Source: Lampris incognitus (lineage: Eukaryota; Chordata; Actinopteri; Lampriformes; Lampridae). Taken from it: a DNA stretch of 64,000 nucleotides. The DNA lies in the NCBI RefSeq assembly GCF_029633865.1, contig NC_079211.1:146496067-146560066 (forward strand). The letters run 5' to 3'. Both the position numbers and the translations under genes were made by a program. The notes beneath the pieces are model-generated. The model ran no database searches. It saw only the letters and a list, made by a program, of their open reading frames with translations, and was not told the DNA's origin. This document shows, one piece after another, positions 63,698 to 64,000 of the stretch. How positions within the stretch are numbered: the stretch's first letter is position 1; each line of letters starts with the position of its first letter.

Positions 63698-64000
63698 CAG
63701 CCATCCATCCACCCATTATCCAAACCACTTATCCTACTCAGGGTCACGGGATGCTGGAGCCTATCCCAGCAGTCATTGGGCGGCAGGCAGGGAGACACCC
63801 TGGACAGACCACCAGGCCATCACAGGGCTGACACATTCACACCTAGGGACAATGTAGTACGGCCGATTCACCTGACCTACATGTCTTTGGACTGTGGGAG
63901 GAAACCGGAGCACCCGGAGGAAACCCACGCAGACACGGGGAGAACATGCAAACTCCACACAGAGGACGACCTGGGATGACACCCCCCCCCCCAGGTCGGA
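63698..64000 (-). mobile_element. SINE-B copy 10, cut by window end
   Basis: CATCCATCCACCCATTATCC, body in complement through CATGCAAACTCCACACAGAG; the head lies beyond the window. Confidence 0.9.

Noticed and set aside
1-64000. CRISPR arrays, bacterial operons, rRNA genes
   Set aside because: The regular repeats are minisatellites without unique spacers, and genes are spliced; nothing prokaryotic or rRNA-like was seen.

Overview
The window reads as a stretch of ray-finned (teleost) fish nuclear DNA. The evidence is spliced vertebrate genes with canonical GT/AG introns, one single-exon chemoreceptor gene, and a dense mixture of fish-type repeats: Tc1, hAT, Ty3/Gypsy, L2/CR1-like and RTE-like LINEs, Penelope, tRNA-derived SINEs and many mini/microsatellites. 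The species cannot be told from the sequence.

Three host loci stand out. (1) 6.3-18.5 kb, + strand: a glutathione S-transferase theta gene in five exons. It looks like a decayed copy: the cis-proline motif of exon 2 is gone, exons 2 and 3 lack recognisable splice donors, and exons 4 and 5 are frameshifted. Its introns hold an L2/CR1-like LINE, RTE-like LINE ends, GT-rich minisatellites and a ~2.9-kb array of 29-bp repeats. (2) 26.3-27.2 kb, - strand: an intact single-exon 7TM receptor of the TAS2R bitter-taste family. (3) 41.6-60.3 kb, + strand: a complete 11-exon P2X ATP-gated channel gene (391 codons, all phases agree). It is closest to P2X7 in the ectodomain and pore, but has a short C-terminal tail.

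The rest is mobile DNA. 0.8-2.3 kb: a Tc1 element whose two ends are both its 3' end (fold-back). 21.0-25.3 kb: a chromodomain Ty3/Gypsy element on the - strand with 5-bp target duplications, which has lost RT/RNase H, carries an altered protease aspartate and is interrupted by a 604-bp MITE. 29.5-30.5 kb: a frameshifted tyrosine-recombinase relic. 35.8-40.6 kb: a structurally intact Ty3/Gypsy element with one 1344-codon gag-pol frame, two LTRs that read identical, a PBS, a PPT and 5-bp target duplications, apparently a very young insertion. Seven copies of one tRNA-type SINE (SINE-A) and ten of another (SINE-B) are scattered through the window. Several SINE-A copies carry nested insertions, including two copies of a non-autonomous element with ends starting CCCAGATAGCA.

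Smaller points of interest: a 10-unit array of GCCGCCATGTTGG (YY1-like) motifs in P2X intron 1, two palindromic CRE motifs at 35.46 kb, an antioxidant-response-element match 100 bp upstream of the GST theta start codon, a LINE copy with a twin-priming 5' inversion at 52.1-53.0 kb, and two Penelope fragments sharing a 36-bp module.

The GST theta, TAS2R and P2X genes have no evident functional link. No CRISPR array, rRNA gene or free-standing tRNA gene was found.
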